Positions 1 to 27,175 of a stretch of DNA of 64,000 bases are shown one piece after another (the first letter of the stretch is position 1; the number at the start of each line of letters is the position of its first letter). Both the position numbers and the translations under genes were made by a program. The stretch is from Caenorhabditis elegans (lineage: Eukaryota; Nematoda; Chromadorea; Rhabditida; Rhabditidae). Below the pieces are notes generated by a model. The model saw only the letters and a list, made by a program, of their open reading frames with translations. It was not told the origin of the DNA and did not search any database. The stretch covers positions 4,588,001-4,652,000 of the forward strand of contig NC_003281.10 in assembly GCF_000002985.6 (NCBI RefSeq). The letters are read 5' to 3'.

Positions 1-3000
1 GCTCTTATTCGTTTTCGGTTTCCGTGCTTCCAAAATTCGTTCTGCAAAAGTGTCAAATTTGATTCACAAAAGTGCTGGAAGAAATCCAGACAAATGCACA
101 GTCACTATTCATTTTCAGCGGATCGTCGATATTGTAAGTGAATCAGAGAATCTAATAAAATATAAATTTGCTTTTTTTCAGCCTGGGCATTACGAAGTCG
201 TCAAGGATTCTGAGTTCACAATCTCTAGAACTGCTTTTCAAAATAACTCAAGCTCATATGCTATCGATGGTCGACCGGCAACGAAGAATGAAGTTGAAGC
301 ACGCCTACGACGCGTTGACATTGATATTGAGCATAATCGTTTTCTAATTCTTCAGGTAAAAGTGACAATAAAACCGGTAATAAACATTTTTTTCAGGGAG
401 AAGTCGAACAAATTGCAATGATGAAACCAGTGAAAACCACCAAAAGTGAAACTGGAATGGTTGAATATTTGGAGGATATTATCGGAACAAACCGACTCGA
501 GCCCTTTGTTAAATTATTCCAGCGACGCGTCAATCGTCTTACTTGTGATCTTTCTCAACAAAGAATCGCTCGTGATCACGCCAGAAACAGCAAAGTAGCT
601 ATGGAGAATCCAGTTAGAGCTGCAATTGAGTTTCTGATGAAAGAAAACGAGGCTACAACGATTCATATGAAATTGGAGCAAAGAAGACGGTAGTTCTGAA
701 ATATTCCAGGTTAAAATAACATTTAACGTTTTAAGGCAACGATACCTAGATAAAATTGCTCCAAAACAAGCCGAACTTGACAAGATGAAAGAAGAAATGA
801 AATCGATTGCTGAAACGCTGGATACCAACAAAAACGAATACAAACAATCTGAGGAAGCTCAGAAAGTTATGATTGAAGAGCGTTCGAAACTCGACAAAAA
901 CTTTGATAGTCTATCTAAGGAATTGAGCGACTTGGGCACTGAAGAGACTCGCAGGAAGGAGGCTTTGAAAAGGCATCAAGCTAATATTTCAAAGGCGGAA
1001 GCTGAGAAGGAAAAAGAGGTTAAAAAGCGATCAAATCTGGAAGCAGCACCCGAAAAGGCGGAGAGAAAAATCGCAAAATGTCAGGAAGAAGTGGAACAGT
1101 TGCTTGAAATAGAGAAAACAGCTAACGAGGAAGCCGACAAGAATCTTGATGAATTTGAAAAACGCTCTGAAGCGCCAAAAGAAGAACAAAAGAAGATTCA
1201 AGAGACTTGGGCGCAGAAGAGCAACGAATTTAACAAAGTTCGAGGTGAAGCAAGGATTGCACGGGAAGATTTCGAGGATTTAAAGAAGCTCGCGAATTCT
1301 GGAACGGATAAGCTTATCGAACTGAAGAAACGATTAGAATCTTCAGAAGAAAGTTATGCGAAAGAGAAGGATGAGTTAGATAAGCTGAAGCCGGAATTTG
1401 ATTCTTGGAATGATAAGTTAAAACAACTGAGTACAGAATTGCCAACTCTTCGAAATACGGCAAGACAGAAGAATCAAGATGTAGGTTTTCAAAAAGCCTG
1501 ATAAATTTAAATAAATCCTATTTTACAGTTGGCAAAAACGCGTGATCGTCTCGAAACTCTTCGCCAGCAAAACTCGTCTTGCTCAAGTTCGAATAAAGTT
1601 ATTCAAGCCTTAATGAAGGAAAAAGAAGCTGGAAGAATTAAAAGTTTTCACGGTCGTCTTGGTGATCTCGGTGTCATTGATCCGAAATATGAGGGAGCGA
1701 TTTGCACAAATTTCGGGGCCCGTCTCAACTATCTTATTGTAGGGAAAGAAGAAGATGCAAAAAATGTCATCAATTTTTTAGTTGCTGTAAGTTTTATAAC
1801 CCTCATTTTCTAGGAATACATTGGTTTTCAGAATAAATTACCTCGACAAACTGTTCAGCCATTGGACAAAATTAAGTGTGATAAGAGAGATTTAGCTCCC
1901 AATCCGACGAACCCATTACCTGCTCCTCGTCTTATTGATCTGATTGATTGTGATCCTGTTCTTAAACCAGCATTCTATGATATGGTGCGTAGTGCAATTG
2001 TGGGCGATTCTACCCAGGAAGCTCAGCGAATGCATAGAATGCCCGCTTGTCGTGGTGTTACCGTGTGCACACTAGAAGGTTCTATGATTCACCCATCTGG
2101 ATCATTCACAGGAGGTGGAAAAACAGTGAAAGGTCTCATTCTCACGGATAAAAATAAGATGGCTAAACAAGTGACACCTGAAGATAAAGCCGCTGAACGA
2201 GATTTAGCTGAAAAACTTGGAAAATTGAGAGATGAAGCTGATGAACTTAAAGGACAAGAGCATGAAGTAAGATATTAAAGGATAAAAATATAAAATATAA
2301 CAAACCGATTTTTAGATGGACGGACAGCTAATCGAAGCACGTCGCAAAGTCGCTGAAATGAGTAATCGTTTGTCTATTGTGACTTCTTCAGTTCAATCTG
2401 CAGCTCCAGCAATTGAAACCCTCAAGAAAACGATCGCAAATCAAGAAAAAGAAGCAGCGAAAGTTAAGGTGGATGCGAAGACATTAGAAGATAAACAGAA
2501 GATTGTTGAGGAGCTCGAAAAAAGTAATTTTCCGTCATATCATCATGATTTGGGTAATATATTTCATTTCAGAACGAGATGAGTTGGGCGAAGAAGCTGC
2601 GAAAGTAAAAGCTCGTCAAGCTGAAATTCAGAGTAAGCTTGACGGAATCTTCAAGGAACTTGTACAATGTCATCGAGACGAAGCCAAAGAGTCTCTTCAG
2701 AAACGTCAAAAACTTGAGAAGGATATCGCCAAAGAAACTGCAAATATTTCCAATTCGGGCAGAAACATTGCAAAGTGCGATGAGAACATTTCCAGACACG
2801 ATAAAGACATTGAGAAGATGAAGAAAAAGTGCGAAGAATTGATGGAGAAAGCAATCGATGATGAGGAAGTGAAATCGAAGAAAGAAACGGTTGAGCGCTT
2901 TGAAAAGCAAATCAAGAAGTTACAGACAAAAGGAGAGGAAATGACGAAGAAACAATCGGAATTGTCAGCTGCAGAGACGAAATTGGAGGGAGAATTGAAA

Positions 3001-4820
3001 AAGTGCAGTGAGGGAATAAAGGAGTTGAAGGAAAGTATGTTGGCAGATCGATTAAAGGTTGAGGATATTGAAAAGAAGGTTTGTTATTAATAAAAATCTA
3101 TTAAATTAAATGTTCTTTTTTTACAGCTCGCTGCTTTGAAAGTTAATCGAATCCCACGATTCCAATTTCTCATCGAATCAAGTCGGCCAGAAGATCTCGA
3201 AATGCAAATCGATGATAAAATGCCGGTGGTTGATGAAAATCAGAGTCCAGAAGAAGTTGAACGACAAAAGAAGCATATGGCCTGCGTGATGAGTGACGCC
3301 GCGTACGCTCTCGAGTTCGAAATGCGACAGAAAGTGTTGGAAAACACTGAATCGTATGAGAATGTCGACGGAGAGGACCGGGTACCGGTCGAGCTTCTGT
3401 CCGACGAGAAAATCAACGAGATTTCGAGCCGAGACGCTGAAGAAATGCAAATGAAGCTGAAAGTGTGTGAACAACAAGTGGAAGCATTGAAAGCTAAAGT
3501 TGATATCTCATCGATTAAAGCTTATGTTGATAAGGTCAAGCAATACAATGAACAAGTGATCAAGTTGACAATAGCCACAGAAGTACATCGAAAACATAAT
3601 CAAGAACTTCAACGAATCAAGCAGATGCGACTTGAAGAATTCCATGTAAGAAATCAGACGTTGATAGGTTTCTGATTAATTTTTAAAAAATATTTCAGTC
3701 TGCATTCGAATTCATTGGAAAACATTTGGTTGCCGTTTTCAAAATGCTAACTGACGGAGGAGATGCCAAATTGGAATACATTGATAAAGACGATCCATTC
3801 CGACAAGGAATCAGTTTTATGGTTCGCCCAGCGAAGAAAGCTTGGAAGCAAATTCAATTCCTTTCGGGTGGAGAGAAGACATTGTCCTCATTGGCTCTCA
3901 TTTTTGCGCTCCACATGTTCAGGTACTAAATACTTTCTTTAATAATTATTATAATCCCTCGTTTAGACCTACTCCATTCTACGTTATGGACGAAATCGAT
4001 GCTGCTCTCGACTATCGTAACGTTTCGATTATTGCCCAATACGTCCGACAAAAGACTGAAAACGCGCAGTTTATTATTATTTCTTTGAGAAATAATATGT
4101 TTGAACTCGCCAATCGTCTCGTTGGTATCTATAAAGTTGATGGGTGTACTCGTAATGTAGCCATTGATCCATTGAGAGTTTGTGAGATGGCGAAGCAAAT
4201 TACGGACAGTTTGGGGCAGGCCACGTGTACTCTTCCTGATGAAGTAACTCAACGATTCAATGAGACAATGAGTCGGCAGAATAAGGAAATGATTGCACAA
4301 GAAAAACAATATCCGAACTTCCCATCATCAAATGAGATTTCAAAGGCCGAAAAGATTGTTAACGTTGAAGGACGTGTCAGGAAAGAATTGATTCAAACTA
4401 CCCGAGATGTCACTTCAAGACCACAATCCAAAGCAACGACAAGTGGCGATGGAACTGAAAGACCGGCTAGTCGGTCAGCAAGTCGACCCGAATCTCGTAT
4501 AAATCGTAAGACCAATGGCGTATTTATTATGAAAATGAAACAACTTATTTTTAGAAATGAAATATCCTGCTCCACGCCTTGTCGAAAGATCGTCGTCACA
4601 GAATGTTCGTAGCCCGAGAAAGGCACGAAACATAGAGGCCGATGAGGTTAGTTTCATTAAAAAATTTGAGACTCATTTTATTTCCCATTTTCAGACTACT
4701 CCACCTTCAAAGCGTTCAAATTCCGCAAGTACACCAAAACGATCTCCAATGAAACCGTTGACACCGTCGAGTAAAAAGAAGGAGAAGGCAATCGTTGATG
4801 ACGATGATGATATGGAATAA
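1..4820 (+). CDS. smc-4: SMC-4, condensin ATPase subunit (5' part lies before the window)
   Basis: Structural-maintenance-of-chromosomes protein of the SMC4 type, which pairs with SMC2 (MIX-1) in condensins I and II to compact mitotic and meiotic chromosomes. Visible exons: 1-133, 182-355, 397-689, 736-1480, 1529-1786, 1832-2266, 2316-2523, 2573-3078, 3127-3645, 3699-3922, 3967-4505, 4555-4646, 4695-4820, giving about 1416 residues. In order: the end of the N-terminal ATPase lobe (FGFRASKIRS at about 15-45), a long coiled coil, a glycine-rich hinge (GRLGDLGVIDPKYEGAI, about 1660-1700; FTGGGKTVKG, about 2110), a second coiled coil, the ABC signature LSGGEKTLSSLAL (about 3861-3900) and Walker B VMDEIDAALD (about 3985-4015). 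The tail after the ATPase is basic and Ser/Arg-rich and ends in an acidic run. The Walker A exon is outside the window. DPY-27 is the paralogue used for dosage compensation; this tail and hinge fit SMC-4 better, from memory. Confidence 0.95.
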
Positions 4821-5223
4821 TTCATTCAAAAAAGTTCTATCCTCTTTTGTTTTGACGGGTATTAGTTCTCTGATCCCTCGACTCTTCCGTTTATTATTAT
4901 TTTAAACTCGCGCAAATGATACTCATGTGCAATTCTTTAACCTCTCCCTGTTCAAGAAATCTCTCCCTTTTCCTTTTTATTTATTCTTATTCTCAATTAT
5001 ATTTAATTTGAGGGCCAAAGTTTGAGCCATTTTGCGTTGTATTTTTTTTTCGGCTCCAAACTGTAATTTAATGATATAATTGAGCTATGTGTCTTTTCGT
5101 TTGAAATAAGAACGTTTATCGGTGAAGCGTTGACTAGTATATCCCTCATGGTTAATCTGATTCAGATTTCCATTTTCACTATTTATTTTGTGGATTTTCA
5201 CTGTAACTCGTGTTATGCATGTA
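4821..5223 (+). other. smc-4 3' UTR and gap to erh-2
   Basis: No open frame of interest. The region is T-rich, with no perfect AATAAA on the plus strand; AATAAG near 5104 is the nearest variant. That signal would lie about 125 bp upstream of the erh-2 splice acceptor, a spacing compatible with an SL2-type operon, but this is not proved. Confidence 0.5.
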
Positions 5224-5230
5224 ATTTCAG
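5224..5230 (+). promoter_or_regulatory. Probable trans-splice acceptor of erh-2
   Basis: The sequence AATTTCAG ends at 5230, two bases before the erh-2 ATG at 5233. A 3' splice site this close to a start codon with no upstream coding exon is the usual mark of spliced-leader addition in Caenorhabditis. Confidence 0.7.
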
Positions 5231-5232
5231 AT

Positions 5233-5665
5233 ATGTCTACTTCTTCACATACCGTACTTCTGATTCAAACATCACCACGTCTTGATTCACGGACTTGGGG
5301 AGATTATGAGAGTGTAACTGACGCTCTTGATGGTAACCATTCCGTGAGAATTATTATGTTTAATGGAATTTTTCAGCTCTTTGCAAGATGTTTGAAGATT
5401 TCCTTTCCAAGAAATCAGCTGCTCCAGTCACATACGACGTGTCGCAAGTCTACGAGTTTCTCGATAAGCTCTCCGATGTTTCTATGATGATCTTCAATCG
5501 CGTATGTATTATTGATCTGCATATCCTCCCAAATCAATTCATTTTCAGGAAACCGGGCAATACATTGGTCGTACACGTGCATGGATCAAACAACAAGTCT
5601 ACGAGATGATGCGTGGTCGTTGTCAGCATCCGGAAGGTGGAGAGAAAGTCATTGTTGGGTATTGA
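5233..5665 (+). CDS. erh-2: ERH-2, enhancer of rudimentary homologue
   Basis: Exons 5233-5332, 5377-5501 and 5549-5665 encode 113 residues, close to the roughly 104 residues of animal ERH. Features shared with human ERH (recalled): the start [10 protein letters not shown], the DYESV segment, [24 protein letters not shown], and [11 protein letters not shown] near the C-terminus. ERH is a small homodimeric alpha/beta protein that acts as a protein-protein adaptor. In C. elegans ERH-2 is a known member of the PETISCO/PICS complex (with TOFU-6, PICS-1 and IFE-3), which handles capped piRNA precursors and is also needed for embryogenesis. The gene follows smc-4 on the same strand and converges on apc-11. 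The paralogue erh-1 is elsewhere in the genome; assignment to erh-2 rests on the neighbours. Confidence 0.93.
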
Positions 5666-5921
5666 TTACATTGGAAATATTATTCTCATCTCGCTCTGAT
5701 CTTCATGTGCTCGCCGGTCTTTTATTTCTTCTTCCTTTTCAATGATTCTTGCTCAATTTACAATTCGATTTCAATTGCGATATTTTTATACTTTCTGATG
5801 AATTTCTCACTATGAATATTTCAATTTAAAAAGTCTTCGTTCTTGTTAATTTAAAATACAAATGAGGAAAACTGAGTATCATTTGACATGAAAAAATGGA
5901 AACACAAGATAAAAACGTAGA

Positions 5922-6422
5922 TTACTCTACAATTGTCCAGTCTTGTCTGCAAAGCGGGCATTGAGCTCTTGGTTGGTTAGTTGGTGCTGCAATCCACTTA
6001 TCGATGCAATGACGATGAAAAGCATGGCGACAAATTCCCAGAACCAATGGGCAATCATCTCCTGGAAACTTGCACATGTTGCACGCCGATTCAAATTCCA
6101 TTCGACAAATTCCACAGGTATCTTCACCTCCTTGTAACCACTTCCACTCTCCACAAACCTGAAAAATGTCAAGTTTTTGAAACTTCAATTTTTTTTGACA
6201 AACTAACATGTAACTTTTTGACGGTAATGCTCATCCGAGTGTTGGTTTTTAATAGAATCCCTGGATGATCATCCTGCATCTGAAAACCGAAATATGATAC
6301 GAATTATTTCTTATATGTCTTACAGTATGAAGTTCAGAACTGCTCATCGACATATTTTGTTGATCATCGTTTCCCTGTGATTCATCATTTTCCTGTTCGT
6401 CCATTTGAATTTGTTGCTCCAT
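5922..6422 (-). CDS. apc-11: APC-11, RING-H2 subunit of the anaphase-promoting complex
   Basis: Exons (5' to 3' on the minus strand) 6422-6324, 6279-6208 and 6158-5922 give 135 residues. The C-terminal two-thirds is a classic APC11 RING-H2: CGICRMEFE, a second Cys pair [27 protein letters not shown] and CPLCRQDW. The segment before the RING (VKKLHVCGEWKW) matches the conserved APC11 start. The first 50 residues are an acidic, Gln/Asp-rich extension ([13 protein letters not shown]) that human APC11 (84 residues) lacks. APC11 is the catalytic RING that recruits the E2 and, with the APC2 cullin, ubiquitinates securin and cyclins. It lies 240 bp downstream of asb-1 on the same strand, so it could be a second operon gene. 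Confidence 0.94.
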
Positions 6423-6424
6423 TT

Positions 6425-6431
6425 CTATCAA
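6425..6431 (-). promoter_or_regulatory. Probable trans-splice acceptor of apc-11
   Basis: On the minus strand TTTGATAG lies two bases before the ATG at 6422. The context (about 240 bp after the asb-1 stop) suits either SL1 or SL2 addition. Confidence 0.5.
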
Positions 6432-6662
6432 ATGTGATATTTTATATTGACAATTAGATTCTGGCTCGTACGACGAAATCATTATATAGGTAGGATTGAT
6501 AAATAAGGTTGAAACCTGTTCGATAATCACAATAACACGATTGAAAATTCAAAATTTTATGAGAAAGAAAACAACGCCACTATTATCATCACTGGTTTTA
6601 TGTTGTGTGCGAGAATAATTTAACAAACGACAAAAACACTGAAAAAGGTGAAAGAGAGATCT

Positions 6663-7821
6663 TCAGACAGCAATACCCTTGAGTTGTTGAATGGCGTTTT
6701 GAAGGAATTTTTCCTGGAAGTCTTTCTGGGAGACTTGCTTCTCGACACTGTCATTGATCAACTTCAGCAATTGGTCGCGCTCAAATCTGGCCTTTGTCTC
6801 CTCGGTCTCTTTCAAATACTCGATGCGACGCTTGATCTCATTGGAAATGGTTTGAACATTCTTTCTGAAAAATAATTTTAAAATACAGAATAAAAAGGAG
6901 ATTAGGAGATTATATTCAAGTAACAAAATTCGCGGTTTTTTTTTCAAAAAAACTGCGATAGAGCGCGTTTTATTGTTTAGCTCACCTATAAGCGGCCTCC
7001 AGCTGTAGCTGCATGGAATCCTTGAGAGAAGTTGGCATGCCTTCCTTGAGAGCAGCAAATGAAGCGGTTTGAGCGGCAGAGGTTTTGCGGAAATCAACAG
7101 CTTCCTTCAAATCTTCTTGAATAAGTCCTTTGAAGAAACCAACGCGTTCCTGATAGTCCTTGTAAAGACCAGCATCGATTTTATCTAAAAGAAAAAAAAA
7201 GTTATTTTTAAATGTTCAGTCACTAACAGCCGGCGGTTCTGGAAACCAAAAGATAGAAAAGAATCCATCCAACAGTCATATGTCCTTGCTCCTCAAACAC
7301 CCACAACTCCTTGTTAACGAGGAAAGCAAAGAGTCCTCCGAAGAAAAGATATGGACCAGAGGTACCAGTAACCTTTTGGAATGCGGTAAACCACGAATCG
7401 GGCATCATCAAGAGACGAGTCTTTGGTGGGTACATTGGACGAGACGGGTATGGATAATTGGTCAAATCCCGATCTGGGTGCTCTTTGAAATCTTTTGGAA
7501 CGGATGGAAGGAGTTCAGGAGCGGACCATTCTTTATTGCAGGCATCGAACATGGACTTTGGAGCTTCAGTCTCCGTCGGCAGTGGGATTCCTGTAAAAGA
7601 ACTATAACAAAAAAAAACAATATAATGCTTACCTTTGAATCTATAAGCAATCTTCTCAAAATACCCGATGCTGTTATCTGATGATGGGGCGACAGCATCT
7701 GAAACAAAAAATTATATATGAGAAAATGCATTTAAATAAACTCACGTCCTGTTGCAGCTCCACGCGCAACGATAAAAACGCGAGAGAATGTCTGAGGAGA
7801 TGACAAGCGACTCAACGACAT
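6663..7821 (-). CDS. asb-1: ASB-1, mitochondrial ATP synthase subunit b
   Basis: Exons 7821-7746, 7698-7633, 7590-7228, 7184-6986 and 6864-6663 encode 301 residues. The first 25 residues (MSLSRLSSPQTFSRVF, Arg/Ser-rich, no acids) look like a mitochondrial presequence. A conserved block follows (TRLLMMPDSWFTAFQKVTGTSGPYL), then a hydrophobic stretch (FFGGLFAFLVNKELWVFEEQG, VGWILFYLLV) that should form the membrane hairpin of the peripheral stalk. The C-terminal half is charged and helical (NEIKRRIEYLKETEE, RDQLLKLINDSVEKQV), as expected for the b-subunit stalk that contacts OSCP and F1. C. elegans has two b-subunit genes. asb-1 is reported as the germline-enriched form; I chose it over asb-2 because of its neighbours. 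Confidence 0.92.
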
Positions 7822-7828
7822 CTGGAAT
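7822..7828 (-). promoter_or_regulatory. Probable trans-splice acceptor of asb-1
   Basis: On the minus strand AATTCCAG directly abuts the asb-1 ATG, leaving no 5' UTR of its own. This is typical of SL1 acceptors in Caenorhabditis. Confidence 0.65.
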
Positions 7829-8374
7829 TCAAAGAATTTTTGGGCGTTACTGAATATCTGTATACAGAGAATTCAAATAGAAAACTTTCAAGTTGTGCAA
7901 ATTAACTATTTTTCTTATTGATTTGAAAGAAAAGAAGAAAAAAGAAAGATTGAAAATGGAAATATAAAACTAAACACAAAACGAGGCCGCGCAAGGTAAC
8001 TCTGAGGGGTACTGTATTCGTTGCGAGACCCAGCGATCACCAGCGCCTATGCTCCTTTAAAATAATGTATTCGCGTTATGAAAATTCTACACTTAAAATC
8101 AACATAAAAAACTCGTAAAAACCCAATAAATAATAAAAGTATATTATTTTATTTGTAACACGAAAAAGTGATGATTTTTGGAGCAGAGTTTTGAGAAACA
8201 GATCAAAGGACCACTTTGAGAAAAAAAAGAAGAATAGACATGTCAATAATATAAATAAATTTCTGAAGTGTAATAATTAGCTTCTGTTGGAATTATTATA
8301 TTTAAGAAAACAATGAAAATGGGGCGGGGGGCAATCACAACCACAGTATAAAAATATCACAACGTCTTAATGAT
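7829..8374. other. Gap between asb-1 and the sel-2 3' end
   Basis: About 550 bp without a credible gene. Around 7984-8060 is a GC-richer block containing GTTGCGAGACCC that resembles blocks at 61987-62060 and 63590-63650, probably a dispersed repeat. The rest is A/T-rich and presumably holds the asb-1 promoter. Confidence 0.5.
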
Positions 8375-8380
8375 TTTATT
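8375..8380 (-). terminator. Poly(A) signal of sel-2
   Basis: AATAAA on the minus strand, 63 bp beyond the sel-2 stop codon at 8443. It is the nearest canonical hexamer. Confidence 0.7.
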
Positions 8381-8442
8381 TGGGAAAGGGTAGAGCTAAT
8401 ATTTGAATAATATATATTTGTGAATCTTGAACTCGTGAGAAG

Positions 8443-24334
<15,892 letters not shown>

Positions 24335-24345
24335 TCAAATAATCT

Positions 24346-24353
24346 CTGAAAAA
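24346..24353 (-). promoter_or_regulatory. Probable trans-splice acceptor of sel-2
   Basis: On the minus strand TTTTTTCAG lies 11 bases before the sel-2 ATG (24334). A strong acceptor with no coding exon upstream suggests spliced-leader addition, or a 5' UTR intron. Confidence 0.55.
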
Positions 24354-25462
24354 AACAATTTTCAGATGGAAATTCTCTAAATACAAAGAACACTTGGGTA
24401 AAAGTACGGAAAAGTCGCACTTTGACGTGAGCGTGTTTGCGTACACAGAGGGAAACGTTTTGCAAATATTTTTGGCAGCTTTATCTCTGAGTTTAGCAAT
24501 AAATGTTTTTATGAAGCTCAAGAGACACACTGTCAAAAATATTACAAATTGTTTCAGATGATGAGAAATGTGAATCAAAAAGCAATCAGAAAGAGGCAAA
24601 CCAGTGGAAACCGTCAGGAAAAAACAAATTATTGTGATAAAAATAAAAATTCGCATATTTTTCCTATCATCATCATCATTTTTGTTCTCGTCAATAACTA
24701 CTAACTATATATGGTTATGAAGTGGAACGAGACGAACGCAAACAAAAAGAGACGCAGAATGTGTGAGATAGATACGAGGGAGTGCGCGGGACAAGAAGAC
24801 CAAAAGAGAACGGAGCCTTCGGTTAATCAAGGTGAAAAAGGGATACATAGGGTATGCAAATGTAAGAGAGACATAGAGAAAGCCGACGAGAAGACGAAGA
24901 AGAGGACCTTTTGTCCTTTTTTCACATTCAATCGCAAGTGGTAGAAGGAGGAAACGGGAGAGAAAAAGTTTTGGTCTTAATGCAACAAAATTGCTTTAGA
25001 AATCAAAAAGCGCAGCCGAGCGAAATTGGAATTTGCAGGAAGACGTAGCTACACTTTTCTTTTTGAGAATTCATTTATTCTGGAATTTTTAAACTAAGAA
25101 ACGAGAAAAAATTCAATCGCAATTTAGGAAACGTCTTTTCATATAATAAATGTTTTTAAAAATCAGCCTCCACTTAACGCAGCTGAAATAAATATGTTTA
25201 GATTGATCGGTAGAGCAGAAGTCCCGTCATCTACACATTGTCCAAGAAGGGCGACCCGTAAAAAGTCATTATTCCGCTACTGAATCGTCTTGTTTTTTTT
25301 GTCGGCACACTATATACTCAAAAAAAACGCTGTGCATTTTTAATCACAAGTTGCTTTTCAGATAACTGCTGAATGGGAGTGAAAATTTGAAGATAAATTT
25401 TTAGATCTACAACGAAAAAAATTAGATTATTGTGCGCACGTAGAGCAGGCATCTTCGAAAAC
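24354..25462. other. Upstream region of sel-2
   Basis: Noncoding as far as I can see. A purine-rich stretch (about 24710-24990, many GAGA and GAAGA runs) lies upstream of sel-2 on its antisense strand. The short open frames here have no recognisable domain. The region presumably contains the sel-2 promoter. Confidence 0.4.
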
Positions 25463-26008
25463 ATGAATACTGAGAAAAAGTTGAGCTCTCAGGATGTGTA
25501 CTAGCATCCGGAAAAGGAATTCACTATAGAGGAAGCTGTTCGTCATTTAGAACGACTACCTATTAAAAGTACTAGTACCAGCCAACATCTTCTATTCAAT
25601 CTATGCTTGAAAACTTATTTCAAACGTCGGAATGGATTAACGAAAAATTTAAAATATAAAAAAAACAAAAATTGATGTTGATTCTGATGAAAAAACTGAA
25701 AAAATGCTACAAAAATTGACGAAAAAAACACAAATATTGTTTGTCCACGAGGACTACACGGACTGGGGACTAGAAACCAACACTATAAACTTCTCGGCCA
25801 GCTCGTTAATTTAGAAAATTTTCAAACAAATTCTATTGAATTTCGCGAAGGAAAACGTTTTAAATATTTGATAAATCATTTTTGTGAAGAGGAAGTTATA
25901 AAATCCAACCAGATTAGTAATCCCCTTTCTTTCAAAAATAAAAATGCTCGACAAATAGAAAAATCAAGTCAAAGATCTTCATATAACTTCCTCACAGGTG
26001 ATCTCTAG
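25463..26008 (+). pseudogene. Decayed coding fragment, family not recognised
   Basis: Two open segments lie in the same reading frame. The first, 25463 to about 25665, begins with ATG (MNTEKKLSSQDVY), meets a TAG at 25499-25501 and continues with HPEKEFTIEEAVRHLERL and KTYFKRRNGL. The second runs from 25700 to a TAG at 26006-26008 (CPRGLHGLGTRNQHYKLLGQ, FREGKRFKYLINHF, CEEEVIKSN). Between them is a short A-rich stretch with several stops. The residue mix looks protein-like, unlike the flanking DNA. I do not recognise the family. It could be a transposon remnant or a dead gene. Confidence 0.4.
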
Positions 26009-26933
26009 ATTTAAAAAAAAAAAAGTGTAGGAAACTCAATCTAATACTAGCTGCTAGGCGTGCAAAAAAGTGCCACCGCACTTGAATTCTCTCTTCAAAA
26101 CTCTCCGATTCACAGATCATAATCGGATTTCGCCGTTTTCTTTCCTTTGTTAGTGTGTACACAAAACTTCTGCCAACTATCGTGACAATTTTTAAATGAA
26201 TCGCAATTTTTTACCTGTTAACTTGGACTTGAGTAAGCCTCATGGCACTTGAAAATCATCAAAAAATCCGAGTCTCAATTCGAAATAAATCAAGCTATGA
26301 AAAAAAGCAACACCAAAAAACATACAAAGACAAATAAGAACAAGAGTATTCACTTGGTTTTCAATTTCAAAATTTCCGCTGTGCTTTTTGATTTTAGACT
26401 CCGGAAGACGCCTTTTCACTCGAATGAACGCAAAATTTGTGACGTTTTTACTGCTTTTTCTCTTCAAAAATATTTTATTTCTTTCATCTCAAAAATGAAA
26501 CAAAAATTGATGCCAGAAATTGTCAGAAGGCTAAAATGAACTAAAAATTGGCAGAGATTCTGGCAATTTATTTCCCAAGGCAATTAGTTAAAAAACGTTC
26601 GTTTCGAAGGCCGAAAAGGGAAAATTGAGAACAGCGAATAGAAAAAACTGGTATGTTTTGAGGGACGATTCAAAGTGAGATATCATTAAATTTCGGAGAA
26701 AAAGAAAAGGTTCGAAGGACACATGTGACACCTAAAACATCTGAAAATAGCCATCTTTTCAGAAAAGTTTATAAACAAAAATTAATTGCAGTTTTTCGTT
26801 GAACTTAATGAAATTCAAATAACTTAACCGAAGCCTAGATTTTCAAATAAAATTTGTAAAGCCAAAATGTATTATTAAAGTTTTCCACCGACAGTTTCAA
26901 AAAAGTTTCCAGCCAGTCAACAGTCATCTTAAG

Positions 26934-27175
26934 TTCATGAGGTAATTCATACTTTCATATTTGGGAATGGAAGATTTAATTCTCTTACACGGCCATGTGT
27001 CGAATTACGCAGATCGTACACTTATTGAGCATTTATTTTCTATGCATAGAATTTAGGGTAATTTCTCAAAAATATTTCCTCATGAATCCCATACAAAAAT
27101 AAATACACAACTCTTCCCTAGGAGTTCACGAGCTGCGTAAATCGGCACATTTCCAAATACGAAAGCTCTTTTCAA
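26934..27175. repeat. Degenerate foldback (MITE-like) element
   Basis: Imperfect inverted repeats: ATGTGTCGAATTACGCAG at 26995-27012 against 27133-27150 on the other strand (16 of 18), and CTTTCATATTTGGGA at 26952-26966 against 27151-27165. A further inner match is TTCATGAGG at 26934-26942 with CCTCATGAA near 27078. No transposase frame lies inside. Confidence 0.5.

Noticed and set aside
25195..25270. Stretch with GGTAGAGC resembling a tRNA A box
   Set aside because: No B box (GGTTCRANNCC) follows at the right distance and no cloverleaf can be drawn.
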